Assembly: GCF_002440635.1 (NCBI RefSeq)
Contig: NZ_DJUW01000017.1
Span: forward strand, 1-64,000
Direction of reading: 5' to 3'
Origin: Novosphingobium sp. UBA6272
GTDB lineage: Bacteria > Pseudomonadota > Alphaproteobacteria > Sphingomonadales > Sphingomonadaceae
Length of the DNA stretch: 64,000 nt
Numbering within the stretch: position 1 is the first letter of the stretch; each line of letters begins with the position of its first letter. Shown in pieces: positions 1-9,712 of this stretch. Under the pieces are notes generated by a model. It was given only the letters and a program-made list of their open reading frames with translations. It had not been told where the DNA came from and ran no database searches. The position numbers and the translations under genes were made by a program.

Positions 1-46
1 GTTAGCGTCCGCGCTCGTGGTGTAATTTTCGGTGGAGATTTAGGTG

Positions 47-80
47 CTGCTGGTGGTGGGGCATGCCCCACCACCAGCAG
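47..80. repeat. 34-bp perfect palindrome in the IS left end
   Basis: A perfect uninterrupted palindrome centred on GCATGC (61-66) lies between the left inverted repeat and the transposase gene. Each arm is 17 bp (GC-rich, CTGCTGGTGG type). In RNA it would fold into a strong hairpin about 80 nt ahead of the transposase start. In many IS elements, such structures limit transcription or translation read in from outside; that role here is inferred. Confidence 0.8.
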
Positions 81-158
81 TTTCGATCTCGGTGGCCACC
101 GGGCTCATCGGTAAGGTGGAGTTTCCACACGTCACACCCACCCGAGGAGTTGATCCCG

Positions 159-1370
159 ATGACCGAAGACAGACTACCGCTTGCCGAGCTGATGGCGAAG
201 ACCGGAGACAGCGATTTCCTGCGCAGCATTGCCGAGAGCGTGCTGCAGCTGATCATGGAGGCCGATGTCGACGGCGTGATCGGCGCCGGCCGACACGAGC
301 GATCCGGCGACCGCACGACCTGGCGTAACGGCTACCGAGAGCGCAGCCTCGACACCCGGCTCGGCACGCTCAACCTGAAGATCCCCAAGCTCAGGACCGG
401 GGCCTACTTCCCTGGCTTCCTGGAACCCAGGAAGACCGTCGAGAAGGCGCTGGTCTCGGTGATCCAGGAAGCATGGATCGCCGGCGTCAGCACCCGGCGC
501 GTCGACGAGCTGGTTCAGGCCATGGGCATGACCGGCATCTCCAAGTCTTCGGTCTCGAAGCTGTGCAAGGACATCGACGAACGCGTGCACGCCTTCCTCA
601 AGCGGCCGCTGGCGGGCGACTGGCCTTACCTCTGGCTGGACGCGACCTACCTCAAGGTCCGCGAGGGCGGCCGTATCGTCAGTGTCGCGGCGATAATAGC
701 GGTCGCGGTCAACACCGAGGGCAAGCGCGAGATCGTCGGCCTGCACATCGGTCCCAGCGAGGCCGAGCCGTTCTGGTCGAGCTTCCTCAAGGACCTGGCC
801 CGCCGCGGCCTCAAGGGAGTGAAGCTGGTCATCTCCGATGCCCACGAGGGGCTCAAGGCGGCGATCACCCGCGTGCTCGGCGCCACCTGGCAGCGCTGCC
901 GCGTCCACTTCATGCGCAACGCACTGGCCTACGTGCCCAAGGGGCAGAACACCGTGGTCGCCGCCGCCATCCGGCAGGTCTTCCTCCAGCCCGATCATGC
1001 GGCCGCTACCCAGGTCTGGCGCCAGGTCGCCGACCAACTGCGCACCCGCTGGCCGAAGCTGGGAACCTGCATGGACGACGCCGAGCACGATGTCCTGGCC
1101 TACATGACCTTCCCCGAGCAGCACCGGGTCAAGCTGCACAGCACCAATCCGCTGGAGCGCCTGAACAAGGAGGTGAAGCGCCGTGCTGACGTCGTCGGTA
1201 TCTTCCCCAACGAGGACAGCATCATCCGACTCGTCGGCGCCGTCCTGCTCGAGCAGAATGACGAGTGGCAGCTCCAGCACCGCTACATGCAGATCGAGGG
1301 CATGGCAGCCCTTGCCACACCAATGATCGAGGAGGCTCAGCCGCTACAGATTACACCCAAGGCCGCCTGA
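159..1370 (+). CDS. IS256-family (mutator-type) transposase
   Basis: A 403-residue DDE transposase. By eye the catalytic residues are D161 (WLDATY), D227 (ISDAHEG) and E333 (NPLERLN), with the family's conserved C247/H250 pair (RCRVHFMRN) between the second and third. The start is the ATG at 159, preceded by GAGGAG at 144-149; the same frame is open further upstream but without a ribosome site. The length is normal for the family (about 400) and no frameshift is seen, so the protein is probably intact and active. It catalyses cut-and-paste or copy-out transposition of the element that contains it. Confidence 0.93.
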   Translation: MTEDRLPLAELMAKTGDSDFLRSIAESVLQLIMEADVDGVIGAGRHERSGDRTTWRNGYRERSLDTRLGTLNLKIPKLRTGAYFPGFLEPRKTVEKALVSVIQEAWIAGVSTRRVDELVQAMGMTGISKSSVSKLCKDIDERVHAFLKRPLAGDWPYLWLDATYLKVREGGRIVSVAAIIAVAVNTEGKREIVGLHIGPSEAEPFWSSFLKDLARRGLKGVKLVISDAHEGLKAAITRVLGATWQRCRVHFMRNALAYVPKGQNTVVAAAIRQVFLQPDHAAATQVWRQVADQLRTRWPKLGTCMDDAEHDVLAYMTFPEQHRVKLHSTNPLERLNKEVKRRADVVGIFPNEDSIIRLVGAVLLEQNDEWQLQHRYMQIEGMAALATPMIEEAQPLQITPKAA

Positions 1371-1398
1371 CCATGCAGCCCGGTGACCACACCCCAAA

Positions 1399-2625
1399 TT
1401 ACACCTCATTGACGGACGTGACCGCATATTTTTGACCCGCAATCCAGGCATCGATCGTGTTTGACCATTCCTGCATCATGTGGCGACGCTGCATCTCGTA
1501 CTCCGCCTTGTTATAGATGCCGCGCGACGAACGGCCATCTTCATGCGCCAGACACTTTTCGATCCAATCGCTGTTGAAGCCGAGCTCGTTAAGCAGCGTC
1601 GAGCCGGTGCGGCGTAGATCGTGGACCGTGAAAGGCTCAAGCGGCAGCCCGTCCTTCCGCGCTTGATCGACGACCGAGTAGGTCACCCGATTAAAGGTCG
1701 CGCGCGACATCGGGGCATCAGCATCGTAGCGCGATGGCAGCAAGTATCGCGAATTGCCCGCGCAGGTTTTGAGCGCGATCAGGATGTCGAGCATTTGCTG
1801 TGACAGATAGACGTTATGGGCCTTTGATCGTTTCATCCGTTCTTTGGGAATCGACCAGACCGCGTTCTCGAAATCAACCTCGGCCCAGACCGCATCCTGC
1901 AACTCGCTCTTGCGGACCATCGACAGCAGAAAGAACTTCATGCCGAGCCTGATGGTCGGCAGCGTCGCTACCTTCTCGATGCACCGAAACAGCACCCGGA
2001 TTTCAGAAGGCGTCAACGAGCGGTCCTTGGGGACAAACGTTGCGATCGACGATGGACCAACCTCATCAGCCGGGTTGGCGATCTTCTCGCCATGCAGGAT
2101 TGCGAAGCCGTAGATCTGCTTCACGATGTCACGAACATGGATCGCGGTGGCTGGTGCACCTCGATCAACGATCGCAAGGCAGTGCGCGCGCAGGTCGCCG
2201 GGCGTTATCTCGGCCAGCAGCCGGTTGCGCCAGTTTGGCACCAATTCGCGCTCAAAGATCGAGCGGCGCATGGCGCGCGTGCTGTCGGCCATCGGCCCAA
2301 CGGTCAGCCATTTCTCGCCGAACTCGCCGAAGCTCTTTGCTTCTTTGATCCTACGCTTGTCCCGCTGTTTCTCGATGGCGGGCGAAAGTCCCTCCTGGAC
2401 CATCCGCTTGGCGTCGATGCACTTCTCCCTGGCGCGAGCAAGCGAGAGACCGGAAGCACAGTATTTCCCGAAGGTCACTGTCTCGCGCCGTCCGTGCATC
2501 CGATAGTCGTAACGGAATGAAATTGTGCCGTTTGTCCCGACCCGAACATACATGCCGTCGCGGTCGGTTACCTTATAGGGTTTGTCTTTGGGTTTCAGGC
2601 TTTTAAGGGCCGTATCAGTCAGCAT
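1399..2625 (-). CDS. P4-type tyrosine integrase, 3' end replaced by the IS
   Basis: A 408-residue site-specific recombinase. It has an N-terminal DUF4102-like arm-binding domain (about residues 1-90), a core-binding domain (about 95-190) and a catalytic domain with R238, K265, H335-x-x-R338, H361 and nucleophile Y371 (RGIYNKAEY). All catalytic residues are present. The ATG at 2625 has AAAGGAG just upstream. The last Val codon and TAA stop (GTGTAA) are the first bases of the IS256 terminal repeat, so only the extreme C-terminus was altered and activity may survive. The gene sits 290 bp from the 3' end of guaA and is read away from it, as in islands integrated at guaA. Its GC content looks lower than that of its neighbours. 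Confidence 0.92.
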   Translation of the reverse strand: MLTDTALKSLKPKDKPYKVTDRDGMYVRVGTNGTISFRYDYRMHGRRETVTFGKYCASGLSLARAREKCIDAKRMVQEGLSPAIEKQRDKRRIKEAKSFGEFGEKWLTVGPMADSTRAMRRSIFERELVPNWRNRLLAEITPGDLRAHCLAIVDRGAPATAIHVRDIVKQIYGFAILHGEKIANPADEVGPSSIATFVPKDRSLTPSEIRVLFRCIEKVATLPTIRLGMKFFLLSMVRKSELQDAVWAEVDFENAVWSIPKERMKRSKAHNVYLSQQMLDILIALKTCAGNSRYLLPSRYDADAPMSRATFNRVTYSVVDQARKDGLPLEPFTVHDLRRTGSTLLNELGFNSDWIEKCLAHEDGRSSRGIYNKAEYEMQRRHMMQEWSNTIDAWIAGQKYAVTSVNEV

Positions 2626-2648
2626 GGCTGCATACTCCTTTCTTTTTG

Positions 2649-2792
2649 ACCGTCAGCCCAAAACGCGCCTCTCCAGTTCGAAAAAGCACAGGCTTTTCCG
2701 ATTGTTAGCAAAAAAATTGACCGTCAGGGGCTGTTGTGACCCTGACGGTAACGAGCGATTTTGGGGGTGGCAAGAGCAAGCGATACCGTCAG
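2649..2792. repeat. Four ACCGTCAG repeats upstream of the integrase
   Basis: The octamer ACCGTCAG occurs at 2649-2656, 2720-2727 and 2785-2792 on the plus strand and at 2742-2749 on the minus strand. The middle two form a 10-bp inverted repeat (ACCGTCAGGG / CCCTGACGGT) with a 10-nt loop. Their place between the integrase gene and the probable recombination site fits arm-type integrase sites or excisionase/regulator sites. This role is inferred from position. Confidence 0.55.
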
Positions 2793-2903
2793 CGCGGCCG
2801 CGAATTTCGAACGCTGCCCACCGATTGTCGCTGAATGTCAATGAATGGAAGTTGTTTTAGTTCAGTGCTTTACATCGTAGTATTTCGCACCATCGGACCC
2901 TTC

Positions 2904-2945
2904 TGGAGAGGTGAAAATCATTCCCACTCAATCGTCCCCGGCGGT
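2904..2945. other. Probable attachment site at the 3' end of guaA
   Basis: The last codons of guaA (Gly-Thr-Ile-Glu-Trp-Glu-stop) lie at 2918-2941 and the integrase gene lies immediately beyond them. guaA 3' ends are established integration hotspots for P4-type and related integrases, with the core overlapping the final codons so that guaA stays intact. The matching second att copy would lie to the left of this window, so the core cannot be defined here. Confidence 0.4.
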
Positions 2946-4477
2946 TTCGAGGTATAGTCGTAGACCACCCGGTTGATCCCCTTGACCTCGTTGATGATCC
3001 GGGTCGCGACGCGGCTGAGGAAGGCGGCGTCGAAGGGGTAGATGTCGGCGGTCATGCCGTCGGTGCTGGTCACCGCCCGCAGCGCACAGACGTTGTCGTA
3101 AGTCCGCCCGTCGCCCATCACGCCGACGGTCTTGACCGGCAACAGCACCGCGAAGGCCTGCCAGATCGCATCGTAAAGCCCGGCATTGCGGATTTCCTCG
3201 AGGTAGACCGCGTCGGCCTTGCGCAGCACGTCGCAGCGTTCGCGGGTCACTTCGCCGGGGATGCGGATCGCGAGGCCCGGGCCGGGGAAGGGGTGGCGGC
3301 CGACGAAAATGTCGGGCAGGCCGAGTTCGCGGCCAAGCTCGCGCACTTCGTCCTTGAACAGTTCGCGAAGCGGCTCGACCAGCTGCATGTTCATCCGTTC
3401 GGGCAGGCCGCCGACATTGTGGTGGCTCTTGATCGTGACGCTCGGCCCGCCGGTGAACGAGACTGACTCGATCACGTCTGGGTAGAGCGTGCCCTGGGCG
3501 AGGAAGTCGGCCCCGCCAATCTGCCGGGCCTCTTCCTCGAACACGTCGATGAAGGTCTTGCCGATGAACTTGCGCTTGGCTTCAGGGTCGGTCACCCCGG
3601 CCAGGCCATTAAGGAACAGCGCGCTGACGTCCTTGTGGACCAGCGGGATGTTGTAGTGGCCGCGGAACAGCGAAACGACCTGATCGGCCTCGCCCAGCCG
3701 CATCAGCCCGTGATCGACGAAGACGCAGGTCAGCTGCTCGCCGATCGCCTCGTGGATCAGCACTGCGGCGACCGCCGAATCGACCCCGCCCGAAAGCCCG
3801 CAGATCACCCGGCCTTTGCCGACCTGCTTGCGGATTTCCTCGATCTTGGTCTTGCGGAATTCGGCCATGGTCCAGTCCCCGGCGAGGCCGCAGACGTGGC
3901 GCACGAAATTCTTGTAGAGCTTGCCGCCGTCGGGGGTGTGGACCACTTCGGGGTGGAACTGCATCGCGTAGATGCGCTTTTCGTCATTGGCGACGACGGC
4001 AAAGGGCGCGCCTGGGCTGGACGCGACCACGCGGAAGCCGGGGGCCAGCGCGGTCACCTTGTCGCCATGGCTCATCCACACCTGGTGGGTTTCGCCTGTC
4101 GCCCAGAGGCCGTCGAACAGCGCGCAGCGGTCCGAAATCTCGATAAAGGCGCGGCCGAATTCGCCGCTGTCACCGCGCAGCACTTCGCCGCCGGTCTGGT
4201 GCATCAGCGCCTGCTGGCCATAGCAGATCGCCATGATCGGCAGCCCGCTGTCGAGGATTTCCTGCGGAATCCTGGGGCCATCCTCGTCCAGCACCGAAGC
4301 CGGCCCGCCCGACAGGATGATCCCCTTGGGCTGCATTCGCTGAAACGCGGCGGCGGCGTGGCTGAACGGGGCGATCTCGGAATAGACCCCCGCTTCGCGC
4401 ACCCGTCGGGCGATGAGCTGGGTTACCTGGCTGCCGAAATCGACAATGAGGATGGAATCGGAAGGCTGAATGGTCAT
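2918..4477 (-). CDS. guaA: GMP synthase (glutamine-hydrolysing)
   Basis: Converts XMP to GMP using glutamine and ATP, the last step of guanine nucleotide synthesis, in the cytoplasm. The 519-residue protein has an N-terminal class I glutamine amidotransferase (nucleophile C85 in AICYGQQ, H175 and E177 in FHPEVVH), an ATP-pyrophosphatase domain with SGGVDS near residue 229, and the conserved C-terminal dimerisation domain ending KPPGTIEWE. The ATG at 4477 is chosen because the family begins here (IQPSDSILIVDFGSQ); the frame is open 27 codons further but that part is not conserved. The intact 3' end adjoins an integrase. Confidence 0.98.
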   Translation of the reverse strand: MTIQPSDSILIVDFGSQVTQLIARRVREAGVYSEIAPFSHAAAAFQRMQPKGIILSGGPASVLDEDGPRIPQEILDSGLPIMAICYGQQALMHQTGGEVLRGDSGEFGRAFIEISDRCALFDGLWATGETHQVWMSHGDKVTALAPGFRVVASSPGAPFAVVANDEKRIYAMQFHPEVVHTPDGGKLYKNFVRHVCGLAGDWTMAEFRKTKIEEIRKQVGKGRVICGLSGGVDSAVAAVLIHEAIGEQLTCVFVDHGLMRLGEADQVVSLFRGHYNIPLVHKDVSALFLNGLAGVTDPEAKRKFIGKTFIDVFEEEARQIGGADFLAQGTLYPDVIESVSFTGGPSVTIKSHHNVGGLPERMNMQLVEPLRELFKDEVRELGRELGLPDIFVGRHPFPGPGLAIRIPGEVTRERCDVLRKADAVYLEEIRNAGLYDAIWQAFAVLLPVKTVGVMGDGRTYDNVCALRAVTSTDGMTADIYPFDAAFLSRVATRIINEVKGINRVVYDYTSKPPGTIEWE

Positions 4478-4551
4478 GGTCGGCGGATAAGCATGGCGCT
4501 GGCCGCTGGCAAGGCGGGGGTGCATGCCTGCCAACACCTGAAATCCAATTC

Positions 4552-4565
4552 TTGACACACATCAA
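4552..4565. promoter_or_regulatory. FNR/FixK-type binding site
   Basis: TTGAC-ACAC-ATCAA matches the FNR-family consensus TTGAT-N4-ATCAA at 9 of 10 defined bases. It lies between the divergent guaA and the DUF2189 gene, 40 bp before the latter's start, a position suited to activation. An oxygen-responsive regulator (FnrL/FixK type) is inferred; none is encoded in this window. Confidence 0.5.
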
Positions 4566-4605
4566 AGACGTGGAGGCCCGGACTGGCAAGTTGCAAGCGG
4601 GAGAA

Positions 4606-5388
4606 ATGCCGATGGCTGAAACGCCCACCAATCCCTATCCGCAGATCGCGGTGGCAAATGACCTAGCCTTGGCCGATCTTCGCGCGGCGCTCGCCGCCGG
4701 CTGGCGCGATTTCCTGGCCCATCCGATCTACGGCCTGTTCTTTGGCGCGATCTATGTCGCGGCCGGGCTGGCGCTGGCCTGGGCGCTGACCGCGCGCGGC
4801 GGCAGCGGCCTGCTGCTGACTGTGGCGGCGGGCTTTCCGCTGGTGGCGCCGTTCACTGCGGTCGGGCTTTACGAAGTCAGCCGCCGGCGCGAGGCGAGGC
4901 TGCCGCTGGGCTGGGGCGCGGTACTGGGCGCGCTGCGCGGACGGGGGGACGATCAGCTGCTGATGATGGGCGGTTTCGTTTTCGTCGGCTTCACCTTCTG
5001 GATCATCCTGGCCCACGGAATCTTCGCGATTTTTCTGGCCGAAAGCGGGATCGGGTCGGAGTCGCTAGAGATTTTCCGCACCAATGCGGGCCTCGCGATG
5101 CTCGCGGTCGGCGGCGCGATTGGCGCCTTGGTAGCCTATGTGTTCTACGCGGTGACCGTGATCAGCCTGCCGATGCTGGTTGACCGCGACGTCGATTTTC
5201 TGACCGCGATCATCAAGAGCCTGCGCGCGGTCCAGGCCAATGGTCCGGTGATGCTGGGCTGGGCCGCGTTCATCGCCATGGCGTTGTTCGTGGCAATGCT
5301 GCCCGCTTTTTTGGGCTTGCTGGTGGTGCTACCGGTGCTGGGTCACGCCACCTGGCATCTATACTGCCGGGTCTGCGCCACCACTTGA
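4606..5388 (+). CDS. DUF2189-family integral membrane protein
   Basis: A 260-residue protein with about six hydrophobic segments. An N-terminal cytoplasmic stretch (NPYPQIAVANDLALADLRAALAAG) is followed by WRDFLAHPIYGLFFGAIY, typical of DUF2189. The ATG at 4606 follows GCGGGAGA. A TTG at 4552 is also in frame but lies inside a probable FNR box. The function of the family is not known. The FNR-type site suggests control by low oxygen, and some relatives lie near respiratory oxidase genes; that link is an inference. Confidence 0.85.
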   Translation: MPMAETPTNPYPQIAVANDLALADLRAALAAGWRDFLAHPIYGLFFGAIYVAAGLALAWALTARGGSGLLLTVAAGFPLVAPFTAVGLYEVSRRREARLPLGWGAVLGALRGRGDDQLLMMGGFVFVGFTFWIILAHGIFAIFLAESGIGSESLEIFRTNAGLAMLAVGGAIGALVAYVFYAVTVISLPMLVDRDVDFLTAIIKSLRAVQANGPVMLGWAAFIAMALFVAMLPAFLGLLVVLPVLGHATWHLYCRVCATT

Positions 5389-5462
5389 GATCCGCCAAAC
5401 GACAGCAGCCGGGCATGGCTGGCAGGTGAGGGGATTACTCATCCCGTCCTAATGGTGCGGCT

Positions 5463-6593
5463 CTATCGGTTGGCGTAAATCTGGACCGAGCCGCCCTGGT
5501 GGCTTTCCTGGCTCAGATAGATCGTCCGCGCGATCGAAGCGATCCGCGCATCGCGCCCGGCATGTCCGCCCTGCCCGGTGACATAGATTGCCACGGCATA
5601 GGCATGGCCATCGGGGGCCTGAATAATCCCGACGTCGCTGGCGGTGTTGTTGAGCGTGCCGGTCTTGTGCGCGACCCGGGCATCGCCAGGCAGCAGCGAG
5701 CGCATCCGGCGCTTGCCGGTCTGGCAGCGCTCCATCGTGGAGAGCAGAAAGGCGCGGCTGCGCGAGGAGAGCCAGCGGCCCTGGAACAGGCCGGAAAGCA
5801 GTTGCGCCATCGCTACCGGGGTGGCGCTGTCGCGCAGATCGACCGTGGTCGCCGGATTGAATTCGCCATCGTCGCGGACCAGCGTCGCGATATCGCGGTC
5901 GATCCGCATGCCGTCGATCCCGGTGGTGCGGATCCAGCGGTTGACCGAACCGGGCCCGCCGACTGCGGCGAGCAGTGCATCGGTAGCCGGGTTGCTGGAA
6001 TGGATCAGCGACAGTTCGATCAGTTCGCGCGCGGTATACATCCGCCCGGCGCGAACCGGGGCCTTGTCACCTGAAAATTTGGCTGACTTGACCGGAATCA
6101 TCAGCGGAAACTGGTCATCAAGGCTCCACCGGCCCTTGTCGACCCCGTCAAGGAAGGTCGCGGCAATCGCGATCTTGCTGGTGGAGGCCATCGGGAACGG
6201 GGTATCGCCCAGCACTGCTGTCGTCTTGCCGCTGGTAAGGTCGATCATCGCAACGCCGATCCGGCCGTTCGAGGCGTCGGCGGCGGAATAGAGCTGGGCT
6301 TCGAAGTTCGATCCGAAGCTGCGCGGCTGGCCATAGGAAACGAAGGGCCGCACCGTCGACGGAGTCGGTCGGGCCGATGCCTTCGCGGCCGGCTGGACCA
6401 GCGCCTGCGCCCTGGAGGTGGGCTGGACGACGGGCCGCGCGGTCGTTTCGGCGGGGGCCGATGCCGGGGCGACGAAGGCCCGATCGAATTCATGCTCCAG
6501 CGAGGAGTCGGCGTAAGCCGCACCCGCCGGGGCCAGCATCGCGGCGGCAAAGGCCAGCGAGCTCAGCACAGAGGTGAATCGTTTCCTGGTCAC
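5463..6593 (-). CDS. Class A beta-lactamase-like serine hydrolase, exported
   Basis: A 376-residue protein with a signal peptide (MTRKRF then a hydrophobic run, cleaved near AYA-D) and a low-complexity Pro/Ala linker to about residue 90. The catalytic domain has S137-x-x-K140 (MASTSK), S199-S-N201 in the place of the SDN loop and K310-T-G. In the omega-loop region (NPATTVDLRDSATP), N246 aligns with Asn170, but the position of the deacylating Glu166 is Asp242. This is from an alignment by eye. It could be a weak beta-lactamase or a cell-wall hydrolase of the beta-lactamase2 group; a resistance role is not shown. The gene stands alone. Confidence 0.82.
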   Translation of the reverse strand: MTRKRFTSVLSSLAFAAAMLAPAGAAYADSSLEHEFDRAFVAPASAPAETTARPVVQPTSRAQALVQPAAKASARPTPSTVRPFVSYGQPRSFGSNFEAQLYSAADASNGRIGVAMIDLTSGKTTAVLGDTPFPMASTSKIAIAATFLDGVDKGRWSLDDQFPLMIPVKSAKFSGDKAPVRAGRMYTARELIELSLIHSSNPATDALLAAVGGPGSVNRWIRTTGIDGMRIDRDIATLVRDDGEFNPATTVDLRDSATPVAMAQLLSGLFQGRWLSSRSRAFLLSTMERCQTGKRRMRSLLPGDARVAHKTGTLNNTASDVGIIQAPDGHAYAVAIYVTGQGGHAGRDARIASIARTIYLSQESHQGGSVQIYANR

Positions 6594-6743
6594 GAGGTAC
6601 GCGATAGCCCAATCATGCTTTCTGTTTGGCTAACGGACCCGGCACTGGATAGGATTGCGCGACGAACTGCACTTTTCGTGCGGGGGGCTGAAATAAGGGA
6701 TGGTCCCTAGGCCGGAATCTTCCGGGGTCGGACCTCTGCCAGC

Positions 6744-7505
6744 CTATTTCGGCTTGCGGAAGCGCAGCGTGAACTGGTCGGTCTGGCCGCGGATAACCGG
6801 ATCGAAGACGTTGGCGGTACGCGGATCGGCGGGACGGGCATAGAGCTCGCTGCTGGCCTCGAGCTTGAACCCGGCCCCGGTCAGCTCGTCGATCACCGCC
6901 TGCCGGTCGATCCGGTGGAGCCGATCGGCCAGGCTGGTCCCGCTGCCGGCCGCCGCGCTGTGATCGACCACCACCAGGGTCCCGCCGGGCTTCAATGCCG
7001 CAAACAGCGCCTTGCTCGCGCGCGCACCGGTTCCGGCCGGAAACGGTTTGAGGTAAAGATCGTGGAAGTTCTGGACGGTGATGATCACGTCCAGCTTGCC
7101 CGGGAACGGCGGCGCGGCGAACGGTCCGGTAATCCCATCGACATTGGCATAGGCGTCATCGACGACCTTCTGCTCGGCCGCATATTCCTTGCGAAAGGCG
7201 ATGAACTCGGCTGGCTGAAATGCATAGACCCGCCCGCCCGGTCCGACCGCGGCGGCCAGCACGCGGGTCAGATAGCCACCGCCCATTACATAGTCGCCCA
7301 CCATCTGTCCTGGCTTGATTCCGGCAAAGGCCAGCAGTTCGCCCGGATGGCGGGCGGCATCGCGGGCCACGTCGGCGGCCGGCCGGGCCGGATCTGCCAG
7401 CGCAGCGGCATAACTGGCGGCACTAAGCTGCCTCGTCTCCGCGCATCCGGAAAGCGCGAGTCCCAGTACGGCAAGGGCGGCAAGGTGAGCTTTACGCAGG
7501 TGCAT
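6744..7505 (-). CDS. SAM-dependent methyltransferase-like lipoprotein (COG4798 type)
   Basis: A 253-residue protein beginning MHLRKAHLAALAVLGLALSGC, a lipoprotein signal with lipobox LSGC (Cys21). The rest is a class I methyltransferase-like fold (GIKPGQMVGDYVMGGGYLTRVLAAAVG, then PGGTLVVVDHSA). A methyltransferase exported to the envelope is odd because SAM is cytoplasmic; this type is known from COG4798, where the substrate is not established. The ATG at 7505 is chosen because the lipoprotein signal starts there; the frame is open 13 codons further. It lies downstream of groEL on the same strand, behind a terminator, so it is probably transcribed separately. Confidence 0.8.
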   Translation of the reverse strand: MHLRKAHLAALAVLGLALSGCAETRQLSAASYAAALADPARPAADVARDAARHPGELLAFAGIKPGQMVGDYVMGGGYLTRVLAAAVGPGGRVYAFQPAEFIAFRKEYAAEQKVVDDAYANVDGITGPFAAPPFPGKLDVIITVQNFHDLYLKPFPAGTGARASKALFAALKPGGTLVVVDHSAAAGSGTSLADRLHRIDRQAVIDELTGAGFKLEASSELYARPADPRTANVFDPVIRGQTDQFTLRFRKPK

Positions 7506-7567
7506 GGCTGAAATCCTTTTCGGTCGATCCGCCAAGGCTAACACTGCTCGCCCGCGCGGCCAACAGC

Positions 7568-7598
7568 AAGGGGCCGGAGGATTGCTCCCCCGGCCCCG
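7568..7598 (-). terminator. Terminator downstream of groEL
   Basis: On the minus strand GGGGCCGG (7597-7590) pairs with CCGGCCCC (7577-7570), 12-nt loop, followed by TTGCTG. It lies 27 bp past the groEL stop. The T-run is weak. Confidence 0.6.
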
Positions 7599-7624
7599 TT
7601 TCGGTTGGTGCAGCGCGGTTGGAC

Positions 7625-9271
<1,647 letters not shown>

Positions 9272-9351
9272 GATCAGTGTTCCTTACAGTTGGAAGTTCA
9301 CAAAGTTGACAGGGTGGCAGAATCAAAAAAAATCCGTCCGGCCCGGCTGGA

Positions 9352-9639
9352 TCAGCCGATGATGCCGAGGATGTCCGATTCCTTCATGATCAGCAGGTCT
9401 TCGCCGTCGAGCTTGACCTCGGTGCCCGACCACTTGCCGAACAGCACCTTGTCGCCAGCCTTGACGTCGAGCGGGGTTACCTTTCCGTCTTCGGCCTTGG
9501 AACCGGCGCCAACGGCGACGACTTCGCCTTCGGCCGGCTTTTCCTTGGCGCTATCGGGGATGATGATGCCGCCAGCGGTTTTTTCTTCCGCTTCAACACG
9601 GCGGACCAGCACACGATCGTGCAGGGGACGAAATGCCAT
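9352..9639 (-). CDS. groES: 10-kDa co-chaperonin GroES
   Basis: Lid of the GroEL chamber, 95 residues: MAFRPLHDRVLVRRVEAEEK, mobile loop KTAGGIIIPDSAKEKP and C-terminus KESDILGIIG. The ATG at 9639 follows GAGAGGGAA; longer in-frame readings run into the CIRCE element and are not used. First gene of groESL. Confidence 0.99.
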   Translation of the reverse strand: MAFRPLHDRVLVRRVEAEEKTAGGIIIPDSAKEKPAEGEVVAVGAGSKAEDGKVTPLDVKAGDKVLFGKWSGTEVKLDGEDLLIMKESDILGIIG

Positions 9640-9677
9640 GGGTCTATTCCCTCTCAGTTTGGACAATATGATGTGTC

Positions 9678-9704
9678 TTGGCACTCTCAGGCCGAGAGTG
9701 CCAG
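9678..9704. promoter_or_regulatory. CIRCE operator (HrcA site) of groESL
   Basis: TTGGCACTC-N9-GAGTGCCAG, a near-perfect match to the CIRCE consensus TTAGCACTC-N9-GAGTGCTAA, lying 39 bp upstream of groES. HrcA repressor binds such sites; its gene is not in this window. Confidence 0.93.
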
Positions 9705-9712
9705 CGAGGCGC

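Larger units (their letters stand above)
19..1405 (+). mobile_element. IS256-family insertion sequence
   Basis: The element is bounded by imperfect terminal inverted repeats. The left end starts GGTGTAATTTTCGG at 19; the reverse complement of the right end, finishing at 1405, starts GGTGTAATTTGGGG. Ten leading bases match exactly, with further matches inside. It carries one transposase gene. The 8-9 bases flanking each end (left ...GCGCTCGT, right TCATTGAC...) do not match, so no target-site duplication is visible. This suggests a later deletion or recombination at one end. The right end lies in the 3' end of the integrase gene and provides its stop codon. Confidence 0.8.

Noticed and set aside
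174..1280. A 368-codon open frame antisense to the IS transposase
   Set aside because: Pure shadow of the transposase frame; composition Leu/Asp/Gly-rich without any motif.
5463..6593. Calling the class A-like protein an antibiotic-resistance gene
   Set aside because: Key omega-loop residue appears changed, the gene is chromosomal and unlinked to mobile elements, so resistance cannot be supported from sequence.
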